The notes: generated from the letters alone by a model not told the origin. Shown: positions 1 to 10,876, counted from the first letter of the stretch. The stretch is 34,485 nucleotides of DNA from Chloroflexota bacterium (GCA_026389925.1 JAPLGX010000170.1:1-34485); one strand, 5' to 3'. Translations and numbers: made by a program.

Positions 1-1
1 C

Positions 2-253
2 GGCACCTGCACCTGGACCCGCGACTACCGCCTGGTCTTCTACGGCGGCGAGCACATGAGCGGCCCCAATTGGGTGGCCTTCCCCAAAGAGGTGCCGCCC
101 GGCGATCACATGTTTATCGGCGTGATCATGATCGCACCCTACGAGGGCGGGACCCATACCAGCTACTGGATGCTGCAGGCGCCGGACGGCAGCAAGTTCG
201 GCGTGGGCGAGCGAGGCGACAAGCCGCTGCGCGGAAGCATCTTTGTTCCCTGA
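2..253 (+). CDS. C-terminal part of a protein with an NBR1-Ig-like (next to BRCA1) domain; truncated by window start
   Basis: Open frame runs from base 2 (GTCTWTRDYRLVFYGGEHMSGPNWVAFPKEVPPGDHMFIGVIMIAPYEGGTHTSYWMLQAPDGSKFGVG); the CxW...V.PG....V...AP...GTHTSYW.L..PDG..FG pattern matches NBR1-Ig-like domains. Confidence 0.7.
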   Translation, partial: GTCTWTRDYRLVFYGGEHMSGPNWVAFPKEVPPGDHMFIGVIMIAPYEGGTHTSYWMLQAPDGSKFGVGERGDKPLRGSIFVP

Positions 254-280
254 AGAAGCCCCGGCAGTGGAGCAGCACGG

Positions 281-311
281 CCAGCGGCGGCGCGCCAAGT
301 GCCGCCGCTGG
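281..311 (+). terminator. Strong stem-loop after the NBR1-Ig-like gene (possible terminator, no clear T-tract)
   Basis: CCAGCGGCGGC-GCGCCAAGT-GCCGCCGCTGG, 11-bp perfect stem; flanking CACGG/CCGTG could extend it. Confidence 0.4.
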
Positions 312-392
312 CATTCCGTGCGCGGATGGAACTCGCCGGTGTGCAGCGGACGGCAGGCGATGAGTCCCGGCCAATACGCGAGGCGATGCGGG

Positions 393-398
393 TATAAT
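393..398 (+). promoter_or_regulatory. -10 element (TATAAT) upstream of dnaG
   Basis: Perfect TATAAT 28 nt before the dnaG ATG; no convincing -35. Confidence 0.45.
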
Positions 399-426
399 CC
401 CTCGGGCATCACCCAAGAGAGAGCTG

Positions 427-2406
427 ATGACCGCCGTTGATGACATCAAGGCACGCCTCGACATCGTCGAGCTGGTGGGCGAGAGCGTCCGACTGCGGCG
501 CACTGGCAAGAACTACATCGGCTTCTGTCCGTTTCACCCCAACGTTCACACCCCGGCCTTTGTGGTCTTCCCCGACAGCGGCACCTGGCGCTGCTTCGGC
601 GCGTGCAATGAGGGCGGCGACCTCTTCAAGTTCGTCATGAAGAAAGAGGGCTGGGACTTCCCCGAGGCGCTGCGCCAGCTTGCGGCGCGGGCCGGCATTG
701 AACTTCATCCGCGCACGCCCGATGAGCAGCGGGCCGAAGAAGCCTACGAGCATCTTCGCGGCCTCTTGGAACTGGCCGCCACGTACTATCGCAACTACCT
801 GCTCACCTCCACCGCCGGCGCCACGGTGAGGGATTACCTGCACGGGCGCGGTCTCGCGGACGAGACCTTGGAAGCATTCCAGGTCGGTCTGGCCCCGGCC
901 GGGCGCGAACACGGCGTGGCCTATTTTCGCGGCAAGGGCTACACCGATGAGGATCTGCAGCAGGCCGGGCTGGTGGTCACGCCCGAGGGCGGTGGACTGC
1001 GCGACCGCTTCCACAACCGCATCACCATCCCCATCCGCGATCCCCGCGGGCGGATGTGTGGCTTTGGTGCACGCATCGTCGACCCCAACGACGTGCCCAA
1101 GTTTCTCAATTCGCCGCAGTCGCCGATCTTCGATAAGGGCCACCTGTTGTACGGGCTGGATCGCGCCGCGCGTGCCATCCGCGCCCAGGAGGAGGCGGTC
1201 ATCGTCGAGGGCTACCTGGACGTGATGACTGCGCATCAGGCCGGCTTCCATAATGTGGTCTCGCCGATGGGCACGGCCCTCACCGAAGCCCAGCTGCGCA
1301 TGCTCAAGCGCCTCGCGCGGCGCATCGTCCTGGCGCTTGACTCCGATTCGGCAGGCGATGCGGCTGCCCTGCGCGGGTTGGACCTGGCGCGCGAGACGCT
1401 CGAGCGCGAAGGCGAGCCCGTCTTCGATGCACGTGGATTGGTCCGTTTCGAGGGAAGGCTGCAAGCCGACCTGCGCGTGGCCACGTTGCCTGCCGGGCTC
1501 GATCCGGATGAACTCATCCTGCAGGATCGCGAGGCCTGGCGCCAGCGCATTGCCGAGGCGCGGCCGGTGGTGGAGCACGTGCTGGGAGTCATTACCCAGG
1601 GCCGCAACCTGAACGAGGCCAAGGTCAAAGCCGAGGTCGCGGCGCGCATCCTGCCGCTCATTGAAGATGTCGCCGACCCGGTTGAGCGGGACGCCTATCG
1701 CCAGCAGCTGGCGCGATTGTTGCGGGTGGAATTGGCTTCACTGCAGGCTGCGCCTGCGCGGCGCCCGGCCCGCCGCAGTACAATGCGCGGCGGCCGCGGC
1801 GAGGCACCCTCGGCGCCCGCCGCCCCGGCCGCAGGCATGGCTGCCAAGGCATCCAGCCGCGAGGCCTTCTGCCTGGGAGCGCTTGTGCGCCAGCCGCTGC
1901 TCCTCTTTCGCGCCAACCGCATCTTCGGCGAACTGGGGCTGGCGCGACCCGGCGTAGAGGATTTCACCACGGCCGAGAGCCAGTGGTTGCTTGAGATCAT
2001 CCAGCGCTCGCTCTCTCAGGAGGAAACCGACCCGGCCATCTTCATCGAAACCCATGCCGCGCACGAAGCGCCTGAGGCGCTGGCCGCGGCACGCGCGAGT
2101 TTGGAGCGCTTCCAGGCCGGCGAAGAGGCCGATGCGGATGATGTGCTGGGAGGTCTCTTGCGCCTGCGACGGCAGGCGCTGGAGCGCAGGCTGGGCGAGT
2201 TGCGTTTCTACATCCTCGAGAAGGAAGCCCAGTCGGAAGTGGACGGAGCGCCGATCGCCGCCCCGGAGCCGGGCGACGCGCCGCTGGAACGCATGAATGC
2301 GATTCGCGAGAACATCCTACGTATCGATGTCGCCCTGGCTCGAGGCCTGCCCGCGCTGCCCCTGGCGCGGCCCGCATCTGGTGAGGGCGGGCTGGAGGCA
2401 TTCTGA
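427..2406 (+). CDS. dnaG: DNA primase DnaG
   Basis: CHC2-type zinc motif (CPFHPNVHTPAFVVFPDSGTWRCFGACNEGGDLFKFV), TOPRIM motifs (VIVEGYLDVMTAHQAG, ALDSDSAGDAA); followed directly by the sigma factor gene. Confidence 0.95.
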   Translation: MTAVDDIKARLDIVELVGESVRLRRTGKNYIGFCPFHPNVHTPAFVVFPDSGTWRCFGACNEGGDLFKFVMKKEGWDFPEALRQLAARAGIELHPRTPDEQRAEEAYEHLRGLLELAATYYRNYLLTSTAGATVRDYLHGRGLADETLEAFQVGLAPAGREHGVAYFRGKGYTDEDLQQAGLVVTPEGGGLRDRFHNRITIPIRDPRGRMCGFGARIVDPNDVPKFLNSPQSPIFDKGHLLYGLDRAARAIRAQEEAVIVEGYLDVMTAHQAGFHNVVSPMGTALTEAQLRMLKRLARRIVLALDSDSAGDAAALRGLDLARETLEREGEPVFDARGLVRFEGRLQADLRVATLPAGLDPDELILQDREAWRQRIAEARPVVEHVLGVITQGRNLNEAKVKAEVAARILPLIEDVADPVERDAYRQQLARLLRVELASLQAAPARRPARRSTMRGGRGEAPSAPAAPAAGMAAKASSREAFCLGALVRQPLLLFRANRIFGELGLARPGVEDFTTAESQWLLEIIQRSLSQEETDPAIFIETHAAHEAPEALAAARASLERFQAGEEADADDVLGGLLRLRRQALERRLGELRFYILEKEAQSEVDGAPIAAPEPGDAPLERMNAIRENILRIDVALARGLPALPLARPASGEGGLEAF

Positions 2407-4056
<1,650 letters not shown>

Positions 4057-4089
4057 CCCCCGTCATCCCAGCCTGTTCGGGGAATCATC

Positions 4090-4113
4090 AGCGCCAGGCA
4101 ACTGCCTGGCGCT
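4090..4113. terminator. Bidirectional terminator-like hairpin between convergent rpoD and def
   Basis: AGCGCCAGGCA-AC-TGCCTGGCGCT, perfect 11-bp inverted repeat. Confidence 0.65.
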
Positions 4114-4137
4114 GCGCTTGTACGCCGAGGGGATCCC

Positions 4138-4671
4138 TCACACATTGTCCGGCGTTTCTTCGTGTTCCAGCGCCCACACACGCTGCGCGCGGTCGGTGTA
4201 TAGCACGCCGTCGAGATGGTCCACCTCGTGCTGGAAGATGCGCGCCAGCCAGCCGCGGGCGCGCAGGCGCATCGGTGAGCCGCGCCGGTTGAGGCCCTTC
4301 ACCGAGACCTCGGCAAAGCGCTCCACCTCCCCGGCGTAGCCGGGCACCGAAAGGCAGCCCTCGGTAGCCACCACCGTTTCGACGCTTGGCCGCACAAGTT
4401 CGGGGTTGATCACGACGAACAGTTTGCGCGGCGCAGGCGCCTTATCGTCCGAGGCTGGCTCACCCTGTTCCTCGTTCTCGGCGTACTTGACCACGATCAC
4501 GCGCTGGCTCACGCCCACCTGCGGCGCGGCCAGGCCGACCCCGGGCGCCTCGCGCATGGTCTCGATCATGTCGTCGATGAGCTTATCGAGGGCCGGCGTC
4601 ACCTCGCTCACGCGGCGCGCCTTCTTGCGCAGGGCGGGGTGCGCCGCGGTCAGGATTTCCCGCACAGCCAT
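4138..4671 (-). CDS. def: Peptide deformylase
   Basis: Motifs GVGLAAPQVG, EGCLSVPG, FQHEVDHLDGVLY. Start chosen at MAVREILTAAHP rather than the longer ORF start. Confidence 0.95.
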   Translation of the reverse strand: MAVREILTAAHPALRKKARRVSEVTPALDKLIDDMIETMREAPGVGLAAPQVGVSQRVIVVKYAENEEQGEPASDDKAPAPRKLFVVINPELVRPSVETVVATEGCLSVPGYAGEVERFAEVSVKGLNRRGSPMRLRARGWLARIFQHEVDHLDGVLYTDRAQRVWALEHEETPDNV

Positions 4672-4673
4672 AC

Positions 4674-6272
4674 CTATTCTCTCCCACCGGTAGGGTTCGG
4701 CTTCTTCTGCGTCACGTGATGATAAGCATCCAGCCACTCGGCGATTTCCTCGCCGCGCGACTGGCGGTCCTCCTGTTCGCGCCGTGCGCGATGGGCCTCC
4801 ATGCGGCGGTAGATATCTTCCTGCACGCCCACCGGATCGTGTACACGGTCGAAGACGAACGAGACGTTGCCCACGGTGACGATCACGTTGCCGAAGTTCA
4901 TCAGGCGCGCCATCAGGCCGGGGCGGTCGTACTCCAGGCTGAGGATATTGCCGAGCGAGGCCGCGCGGCGGTCTTCGCGGCCGAGGGGCGTGCGGTGCAG
5001 GGCGATGATCTGGTCGGGCGTGACCATGTAGAGATCGTTGGCCCAGTCGATCACCTCGTAAGCGCCCCAGCCGAGGCCGGCCGCCAGAAGCGCGCCGGCG
5101 ACCAGCCAGGGAATCCAACCCGCGAAGGACAGCGAGCCGGAGGCTTGCAGCACGAGCAGCACGCCGCCCATCACCAGCACCGCGAGCGGCATGGCCAAAT
5201 CGTTGACCAAGAAGTACGCGTCTTTGCGATAGATGATGCGATCGCCCATCTCGACCCGCATGCCCAACCCCTTGGCGCCGGATGTGCCTGTCTCAGCGGC
5301 CTCGCTTTCGGAACGAGAGGGATCCAGACGTTGGCCGATGGCCGATTCAATCTCCGCCCGCTGCATGCGCTCCTGGCGCGCGCGCAATTGATCGCCCAGC
5401 GCCTCTATCCATTGGGCCAGCCGGTAAGGATCCGGCACGTCGGGCAGGATCACGGGCCGGGTAAAGGTGCGCGCCACCACGCTGCCAAAACCCAGCCAGT
5501 GCTTGATGGCCGAGGAGTCCACCTCGACCGACAGCAGCGTGCGCAGCGGGGCTTCGGTGCGGTCTTCATATATGAGCGGCAGGCGCTCGATGACGATCAG
5601 GCGCTGATTCGTCGCCAGGAAGAGGTCGTTGAGCCAATCCCACACGACCCAGCCGCCGCTGAGTAGGGCCACACCCAGCCCGGCCAGCGGCAAGGGCAAC
5701 AACCCCGGAGCATCCCGCCACAACAGCATCATGGCCAGCGCGCCCAGGCTGAGAACGGCGATCGCCGAGGGCAGGATGAGCGAGAGGGCCAGCACGGTCT
5801 TCGACCGGCGTGTGGCCAGGTGGATGGCCTCTTGCGCGCCAAGCCATTCCCAATCCTGGCTGAGCGCCAGCCGGCGGCTGGCCAAGGCCAGCAGGACGCT
5901 CGGCCGCAGGTGCGCGGCGCGGGTGAGCAGTGAGGCGGAATGGGCCGTGGGCAGACGCAGCAGGGTCAGCGGCGTTTCGGCAATCGCCGTGAAAGGCTCC
6001 GCCCGGCGCACGAGCGCCGCCTCACCCAAGTGGTCGCCCTCGCCGAGCAGCATGCTGCGGCGAGCTTTGCGCGGCGGCCCCATCACGCGCACCGCACCGC
6101 TGGCGATCAGGCACAGGCCCACGCCCGGCTGCCCCGCCTCGAGAATGACCTCGCCGCCCGCCACGCGTTCTTCGACGAAGAAGCGGCCGACCTCCGTGCG
6201 CTCCTGCGGGCTGAGCGCGCGCAAGAGGTATGCGGTGTCGATGATCGTGGACGGTGAGGGTTGCAGTGTCAT
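4674..6272 (-). CDS. Cyclic nucleotide-binding-like domain protein with two tandem TM/bacterial PH-like modules
   Basis: N-terminal cNMP-like domain (LRALSPQERTEVGRFFVEERVAGGEVILEAGQPGVGLCLIASGAVRV...LGEAALV); two TM-hairpin + PH-like repeats (WDWLNDLFLATNQRLIVIER... and IDWANDLYMVTPDQIIALHR...). Start at MTLQPSPSTIID. Confidence 0.7.
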   Translation of the reverse strand: MTLQPSPSTIIDTAYLLRALSPQERTEVGRFFVEERVAGGEVILEAGQPGVGLCLIASGAVRVMGPPRKARRSMLLGEGDHLGEAALVRRAEPFTAIAETPLTLLRLPTAHSASLLTRAAHLRPSVLLALASRRLALSQDWEWLGAQEAIHLATRRSKTVLALSLILPSAIAVLSLGALAMMLLWRDAPGLLPLPLAGLGVALLSGGWVVWDWLNDLFLATNQRLIVIERLPLIYEDRTEAPLRTLLSVEVDSSAIKHWLGFGSVVARTFTRPVILPDVPDPYRLAQWIEALGDQLRARQERMQRAEIESAIGQRLDPSRSESEAAETGTSGAKGLGMRVEMGDRIIYRKDAYFLVNDLAMPLAVLVMGGVLLVLQASGSLSFAGWIPWLVAGALLAAGLGWGAYEVIDWANDLYMVTPDQIIALHRTPLGREDRRAASLGNILSLEYDRPGLMARLMNFGNVIVTVGNVSFVFDRVHDPVGVQEDIYRRMEAHRARREQEDRQSRGEEIAEWLDAYHHVTQKKPNPTGGRE

Positions 6273-6471
6273 GAGCGTGGCCAATGGGTGAGGTCGGGCA
6301 TCAATCGCGCCGCAGGTTTGATGGGCCGAGGCGGCGATGGCCGCGGCGCGCTGCTCAACCTGCGATGCGATTATTGTAGCATGGCGACTCGCGCGGAGGC
6401 GCAACGCGGCCTGGCCGCGCTGCGTGCGCAGCATCGGCGCCTCATGCCGCAGACGGGCACTATCGCTGTGC

Positions 6472-6477
6472 TATAAT
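6472..6477 (+). promoter_or_regulatory. Extended -10 promoter element upstream of ftsK
   Basis: TGCTATAAT (TGn + TATAAT) 46 nt before the GTG start. Confidence 0.45.
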
Positions 6478-6523
6478 CTGCCGCCTCAAGACGCACGAGA
6501 CGTCCTTCGGACCCTGACCCCCA

Positions 6524-8893
6524 GTGGGCACATCTTCCAATCGTGGCAAGGCCAAACGCACCTCGGCGCCCTCGCGCCGAGGCGCTTCGCCATCGCGAGG
6601 CAGCTCACCCGGCAGCGTGTCGGCTCTCGACCGCCGCCTGGACATCCTCGGTTTCGTCCTGGTCGCGCTGGGCGGCTTCGCGCTGCTCGGGCTGATTGCC
6701 GCCACGCCGGGGTCGCTCACCTACAAGCTGACCTTCCTCATCCGTCAGGGTTTCGGCTGGGGGGCCTACGTCGTCCCGCTGGTTGTCGTGGCGCTCGGCG
6801 CATGGCTCATCCTGCGCCAGTTCCGCGACTCCCTGCCGCATCCGGGAACAGGCCGTGTACTGGGTGCAGTCCTGCTCTACTTCAATCTCCTGGCCGTCTT
6901 CCACGCCGTGCTCGATGCTTTTGGCACCGCGACTCTCCTGGAGCACGCTGAATTCGGGCGAGGCGGCGGATACGCCGGCGCATTGCTGCTGGTGGCGTTG
7001 CTGCGGCTTTTCGATTGGTCCGGGACAATCTTCGTCCTGGTGGCCTGGTTCCTGGTCGGGCTGATCCTCGCGCTGCGTATCTCGCTGACGGATATTCTGC
7101 GCGTCCTTGCTCGAGCAGGCGGCTGGATCGCGGCGCGCATGTCCGCGCTGCGCGAGCCAACGCCGCAGCCCTCGTCGTCTCTCCCCTCGCCCTTGGCTCC
7201 GCCGCCCGCTGCGTCTGCGGCAGCTCCAGAGGCGCACCCTCCGCATGCGGCGCCGTCCCGCGCGGAGGTGTCTCCCGCCAAACCGCCCGCGGCCCAGCCG
7301 CCTGCGCCCGGCCTGCCGGCGCGCGCTATCGGCGTGCCGGAATTGCCTCCGTGGAATCTGCCGGATGTGACGCAGATGCTCAACCCGGGCGTGGAGGCTT
7401 CCGCCAGCGATGATTTCGACCGCCAGCGCGCGCGGCTGATTGAGGAAACGCTGGCCTCCTTCGGCGCGCCGGTGCGCGTGGTCGAGGTCAATCGCGGCCC
7501 GACCATCACCCAGTTCGGCGTCGAACCCGATTTTGTGGAGGTGCGCGGCGGCAAACGCACACGGGTGAAGGTGAGCAAGATCGGGGCCCTGGCGGACGAC
7601 CTGGCGCTGGCACTGGCCGCGCCTTCCATCCGCCTGCAGACTCCGGTGCCGGGCAAGGGATACGTCGGCATCGAGGTGCCCAACAGCGAGATCTCGCTGG
7701 TAAGCCTGCGCGACGTCATCGAATCGGAGGCCTTCCACAAGAAGAGCTCGCCGCTGCGCTTTGCCCTCGGTCAGGACGTGTCGGGACATCCGGTTGTGGG
7801 CGACTTGGCGACCATGCCGCACCTGCTGATTGCCGGCACGACCGGTTCGGGTAAGTCGGTGTGTGTCAACGCGCTCATCAGCTGCTTCCTATTGCATAAC
7901 ACGCCCGACACGCTGCGCTTCCTGATGGTCGACCCGAAGCGCGTGGAGCTGACCTCCTACAACGGCATCCCGCATCTCCTCGCGCCGGTGATCGTCGAAA
8001 TCGAACGGGTGGTGGGGGCGCTGCAGTGGGTCACGCGGGAGATGGACGAACGCTACCGGCGCTTCGCGAAGGCGGGCGCGCGCAACCTGGACGACTTCAA
8101 CTCGAAAGCTGCCGCCCTGGGTGAGAAGCGCTTGCCCTCCTGGGTGGTGGTGATCGACGAGTTGGCCGACCTGATGCTAATGGCGCCGGATGAAACTGAG
8201 CGCATCCTCACCCGCCTGGCACAGCTTTCGCGTGCGACCGGCATTCATCTGGTCATTGCGACCCAGCGCCCGTCGGTGGATGTGCTGACCGGCCTGATCA
8301 AGGCCAACTTCCCGGCGCGCATCTCATTCGCGGTGGCCTCCATGGTCGACAGCCGCGTGGTGCTCGACCAGCCGGGTGCGGAGCGGCTCCTCGGCCGCGG
8401 CGACATGCTGTTCCAGGCGCCCGACTCGCCGGCGCCGGTGCGCCTGCAAGGCGCGTACGTTTCGGAAGCCGAGCTGGTTCATCTGGTCAACTATTGGCGC
8501 CAGTCGAACCAGGCGCGCCAGGCGCAGCTCGGCGAAGCGCGGCGCGATCTCGCGCCCGAGGGGGAAGAGGGTCCGGCGGTCGATCGCGCGTCGAGCGCCT
8601 TTCCGCCGGATGTGCATCTGGAGCAGGCGCCATTGTGGGAAGAGACGCCCGCCAAGGGCGAGGACGCGCTGCAGGAAAAGGCCATCCACATCGTGCGCCT
8701 GTGGCGCAAAGCCTCCACCACGCGCTTGCAGCGCCACTTCCGCATCGGCTACACGCGCGCGGCGCGCCTGATGGATGCGCTCGAGGAGCGCGGCATCATC
8801 GGCCCGCCGCAGCCGGGGGCCCAGCCGCGCGAAGTCATCGATTACGGTGACGAGGGGAGCGAGGGCCCCGAGGACGACGATGACGAGCAGTAG
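6524..8893 (+). CDS. ftsK: DNA translocase FtsK/SpoIIIE
   Basis: N-terminal TM helices, Pro/Ala-rich linker, Walker A GTTGSGKSVCVNALI, Walker B VVVIDELADLMLM, IATQRPSVDVLTGLIKANFPARISF, C-terminal gamma winged helix. GTG start. Confidence 0.95.
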   Translation: MGTSSNRGKAKRTSAPSRRGASPSRGSSPGSVSALDRRLDILGFVLVALGGFALLGLIAATPGSLTYKLTFLIRQGFGWGAYVVPLVVVALGAWLILRQFRDSLPHPGTGRVLGAVLLYFNLLAVFHAVLDAFGTATLLEHAEFGRGGGYAGALLLVALLRLFDWSGTIFVLVAWFLVGLILALRISLTDILRVLARAGGWIAARMSALREPTPQPSSSLPSPLAPPPAASAAAPEAHPPHAAPSRAEVSPAKPPAAQPPAPGLPARAIGVPELPPWNLPDVTQMLNPGVEASASDDFDRQRARLIEETLASFGAPVRVVEVNRGPTITQFGVEPDFVEVRGGKRTRVKVSKIGALADDLALALAAPSIRLQTPVPGKGYVGIEVPNSEISLVSLRDVIESEAFHKKSSPLRFALGQDVSGHPVVGDLATMPHLLIAGTTGSGKSVCVNALISCFLLHNTPDTLRFLMVDPKRVELTSYNGIPHLLAPVIVEIERVVGALQWVTREMDERYRRFAKAGARNLDDFNSKAAALGEKRLPSWVVVIDELADLMLMAPDETERILTRLAQLSRATGIHLVIATQRPSVDVLTGLIKANFPARISFAVASMVDSRVVLDQPGAERLLGRGDMLFQAPDSPAPVRLQGAYVSEAELVHLVNYWRQSNQARQAQLGEARRDLAPEGEEGPAVDRASSAFPPDVHLEQAPLWEETPAKGEDALQEKAIHIVRLWRKASTTRLQRHFRIGYTRAARLMDALEERGIIGPPQPGAQPREVIDYGDEGSEGPEDDDDEQ

Positions 8894-9962
8894 GCACGCG
8901 CCGTGCGCGTTCGCGCTGGTCGGGGTTGCTGTCGCGATCGCCCTCACGGCGTGCACGGCGCCCGGACGCGAGCCCGCGGCCTCGCCCTCGCCCGAAATCG
9001 CGAGCGGTGCGAGTGTCACGCAAGCTCCCACCGCACGGGCCGTACCACGCGTCCTCCTCCTGACCTCCTCCGGTGATGAGAACCCGGCGCACCTGGCGGC
9101 GCAGGCGGCGCTGGAGGCGATGGCTCGCGAGAAGGATTGGAACCTGACGCGGCTGGCCGCGGGCACGGATATGTTGGACCAGGCGCTGGCCGAAGAGCCG
9201 ATACTGGTGGTCAGTATCGCGACCGGGTTGGGTGCGTCCATGACGCAGGCCGCCGCGGCGCACCCCGACCTGCGTTGGGTAGCGATCGACGAAGCGGAGG
9301 TGCAGCCGAGCACCAACCTGCTGGTGATCGGTCCGCGCGTGCGAGAAGACGAGGCGGCGTTTCTGGCCGGCGCGCTGGTGGGCATCGCGGACACCAACAA
9401 TCGCGTGGGGTGGATAGGCGAGCCGGGCAGCGTGCGCGGCACGTTGGTCCGCAACGCCTTCATCCATGGTGTGCGCTTCACCTGCCCGTTGTGCTGGCTG
9501 TTCGAAGAGGGCGTGGCCGAGGGGGCGGGCGCTGAAGCTGGAGCAGCCGTGGCCGAGCTGCTCTTGCCGCGCTATGTTGATAGCGCGGGCGCATTCCCGA
9601 GCCCGGCAGGCGATGGCGCGCTTCTGGCGCTCGCCACTCATCCGGTCCGTGTGGCGGGTTCGCGCGCGGGCTTCGGCGCACAAGTGCTGCGCGGCCAGCC
9701 GGACGCGGCGGGGAACCTCTTGGGCGAGGTTCAGGTGCATCCTGAGCTGCTCCTGACCGAGGCATTGCCGCGCTTCCTGGCGGGAGAGGCATTTGGCGAG
9801 CCGCTCGCCTACAGTATTGAAAACGGGGGGCTCGGGTACGCTCCGTTCTCCACGCCGTGGATCACTCCTGGGTTGCAAGCCAACCTGGCGGATATGATGG
9901 CGCGGCTGGCCGCGGGTGATCTGCAGATCGGCGTCAACCCCGAAACAGGCGAAGAACAATAG
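8880..9962 (+). CDS. BMP-family-like (type 1 periplasmic-binding) lipoprotein
   Basis: Lipobox-like signal VAIALTACTAPG; BMP-like pattern PDLRWVAIDEA...NLLVIGPRVREDEAAFLAGALVG...RVGWIGEPGS. Overlaps the 3' end of ftsK by 14 bp; the longer ORF start at 8775 is unlikely. Confidence 0.6.
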   Translation: MTSSRHAPCAFALVGVAVAIALTACTAPGREPAASPSPEIASGASVTQAPTARAVPRVLLLTSSGDENPAHLAAQAALEAMAREKDWNLTRLAAGTDMLDQALAEEPILVVSIATGLGASMTQAAAAHPDLRWVAIDEAEVQPSTNLLVIGPRVREDEAAFLAGALVGIADTNNRVGWIGEPGSVRGTLVRNAFIHGVRFTCPLCWLFEEGVAEGAGAEAGAAVAELLLPRYVDSAGAFPSPAGDGALLALATHPVRVAGSRAGFGAQVLRGQPDAAGNLLGEVQVHPELLLTEALPRFLAGEAFGEPLAYSIENGGLGYAPFSTPWITPGLQANLADMMARLAAGDLQIGVNPETGEEQ

Positions 9963-10007
9963 GTTCGTGCTGAATGCGGCCCTCCAGCCGGCCGAACGAC
10001 TTCTCCC

Positions 10008-10036
10008 TTGACACAGAACGGATGTTCGTGTAGTAT
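10008..10036 (+). promoter_or_regulatory. lexA promoter, TTGACA-N17-TAGTAT
   Basis: TTGACA at 10008-10013, 17-nt spacer, TAGTAT at 10031-10036. Confidence 0.75.
10016..10027. promoter_or_regulatory. Putative LexA-binding SOS box
   Basis: GAACGGATGTTC, a perfect GAAC-N4-GTTC palindrome inside the lexA promoter spacer. Confidence 0.75.
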
Positions 10037-10160
10037 GTGGAAAACCTGCCGACATCCGGGCCGCGGCCGCTTGTGAGCCGGACGGGAAGTGAAGAGCATG
10101 CCGCGAAGCGTCCAGGCCGCCTCTGGCAACACGGGGGGGCAGGCGCCTGGGGAGGTCACC

Positions 10161-10814
10161 ATGGGCGAGGGCAATCTGACGGCCCGCCAGGCCGAGATGA
10201 AGAAGTACATTGAGGAATACTTCGCCGAGCATGGGTATGCCCCCTCGTACCGTGAAATCATGAAGAAGGTCGGCATCCCCTCGCTCTCGGTGGTGCGCTA
10301 TAACCTGGACCGCCTGCAGCGCGAGGGCATCCTGGATCGGGATCCGCGGGTGGCCCGCGGCATCCGCCCGCATACGGCGCAACTGCGCTCAATCCGCGTG
10401 TGGGGCTACATTGCCGCCGGCGAGCCGATGCCCGTCCCAGGCGTGGCCGAGCCGCTGTTTGGGGCCGACGAAGCGTTGGCCATCTCGCGCGACCTGTTGC
10501 CGCGCGACCGGGATTTGTTCGCGCTGATCGTGCGAGGCGATTCGATGATCGACGCCATGGTCCACGACGGGGACTACGTCATTCTCAAACCCCAGCAGCA
10601 GGCGCGCAACGGCGAGATGGTGGCCGTGTGGTTGAAGGACCGCGACGAAACGACACTCAAGTACTTCTTCTACGAGAACGGGCGGGTGCGTCTGCAGCCG
10701 GCCAACCCCCAGATGAACCCGATATTCGTCGACAATTTGGAGCAGGTGGAGATTCGCGGGCGCGTGGTCATGGTTGTGCGCCAGCTTGAGAAGCGCGGAG
10801 GCGTCAAACACTAG
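10161..10814 (+). CDS. lexA: LexA repressor (SOS regulator, S24 family autoprotease)
   Basis: Winged HTH LTARQAEMKKYIEEYFAEHGYAPSYREIMKKVGIPSLSVVRYNLDRLQREG; cleavage-site region YIAAGEPMPV; Ser GDSMID; Lys TTLKYFFYENG. RBS GGGGAGG precedes ATG 10161; alternative GTG start at 10089. Confidence 0.93.
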   Translation: MGEGNLTARQAEMKKYIEEYFAEHGYAPSYREIMKKVGIPSLSVVRYNLDRLQREGILDRDPRVARGIRPHTAQLRSIRVWGYIAAGEPMPVPGVAEPLFGADEALAISRDLLPRDRDLFALIVRGDSMIDAMVHDGDYVILKPQQQARNGEMVAVWLKDRDETTLKYFFYENGRVRLQPANPQMNPIFVDNLEQVEIRGRVVMVVRQLEKRGGVKH

Positions 10815-10826
10815 CCTGCCCGATCG

Positions 10827-10876
10827 CACAAACCGCCGGGCCGCCCGCGATATCCGCTGGCGGCCGTTTGTTTGTG
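10827..10876 (+). terminator. Imperfect terminator-like hairpin after lexA
   Basis: CACAAACCGCC...GGCGGCCGTTTGTTTGTG complementary arms with a T-rich 3' side. Confidence 0.4.

Noticed and set aside
409-1578. Long minus-strand ORF antisense to dnaG (389 aa)
   Set aside because: Shadow ORF typical of high-GC DNA; the plus frame carries clear primase motifs and this frame has no recognisable domain.
6605-7822. Minus-strand ORFs antisense to ftsK (405 and 287 aa)
   Set aside because: Low-complexity Arg/Gln-rich translations opposite a clear FtsK gene.
8835-10382. 515-aa minus-strand ORF across the BMP-like gene and lexA
   Set aside because: Runs through the lexA promoter and two better-supported plus-strand genes; Arg/His-rich with no motif.
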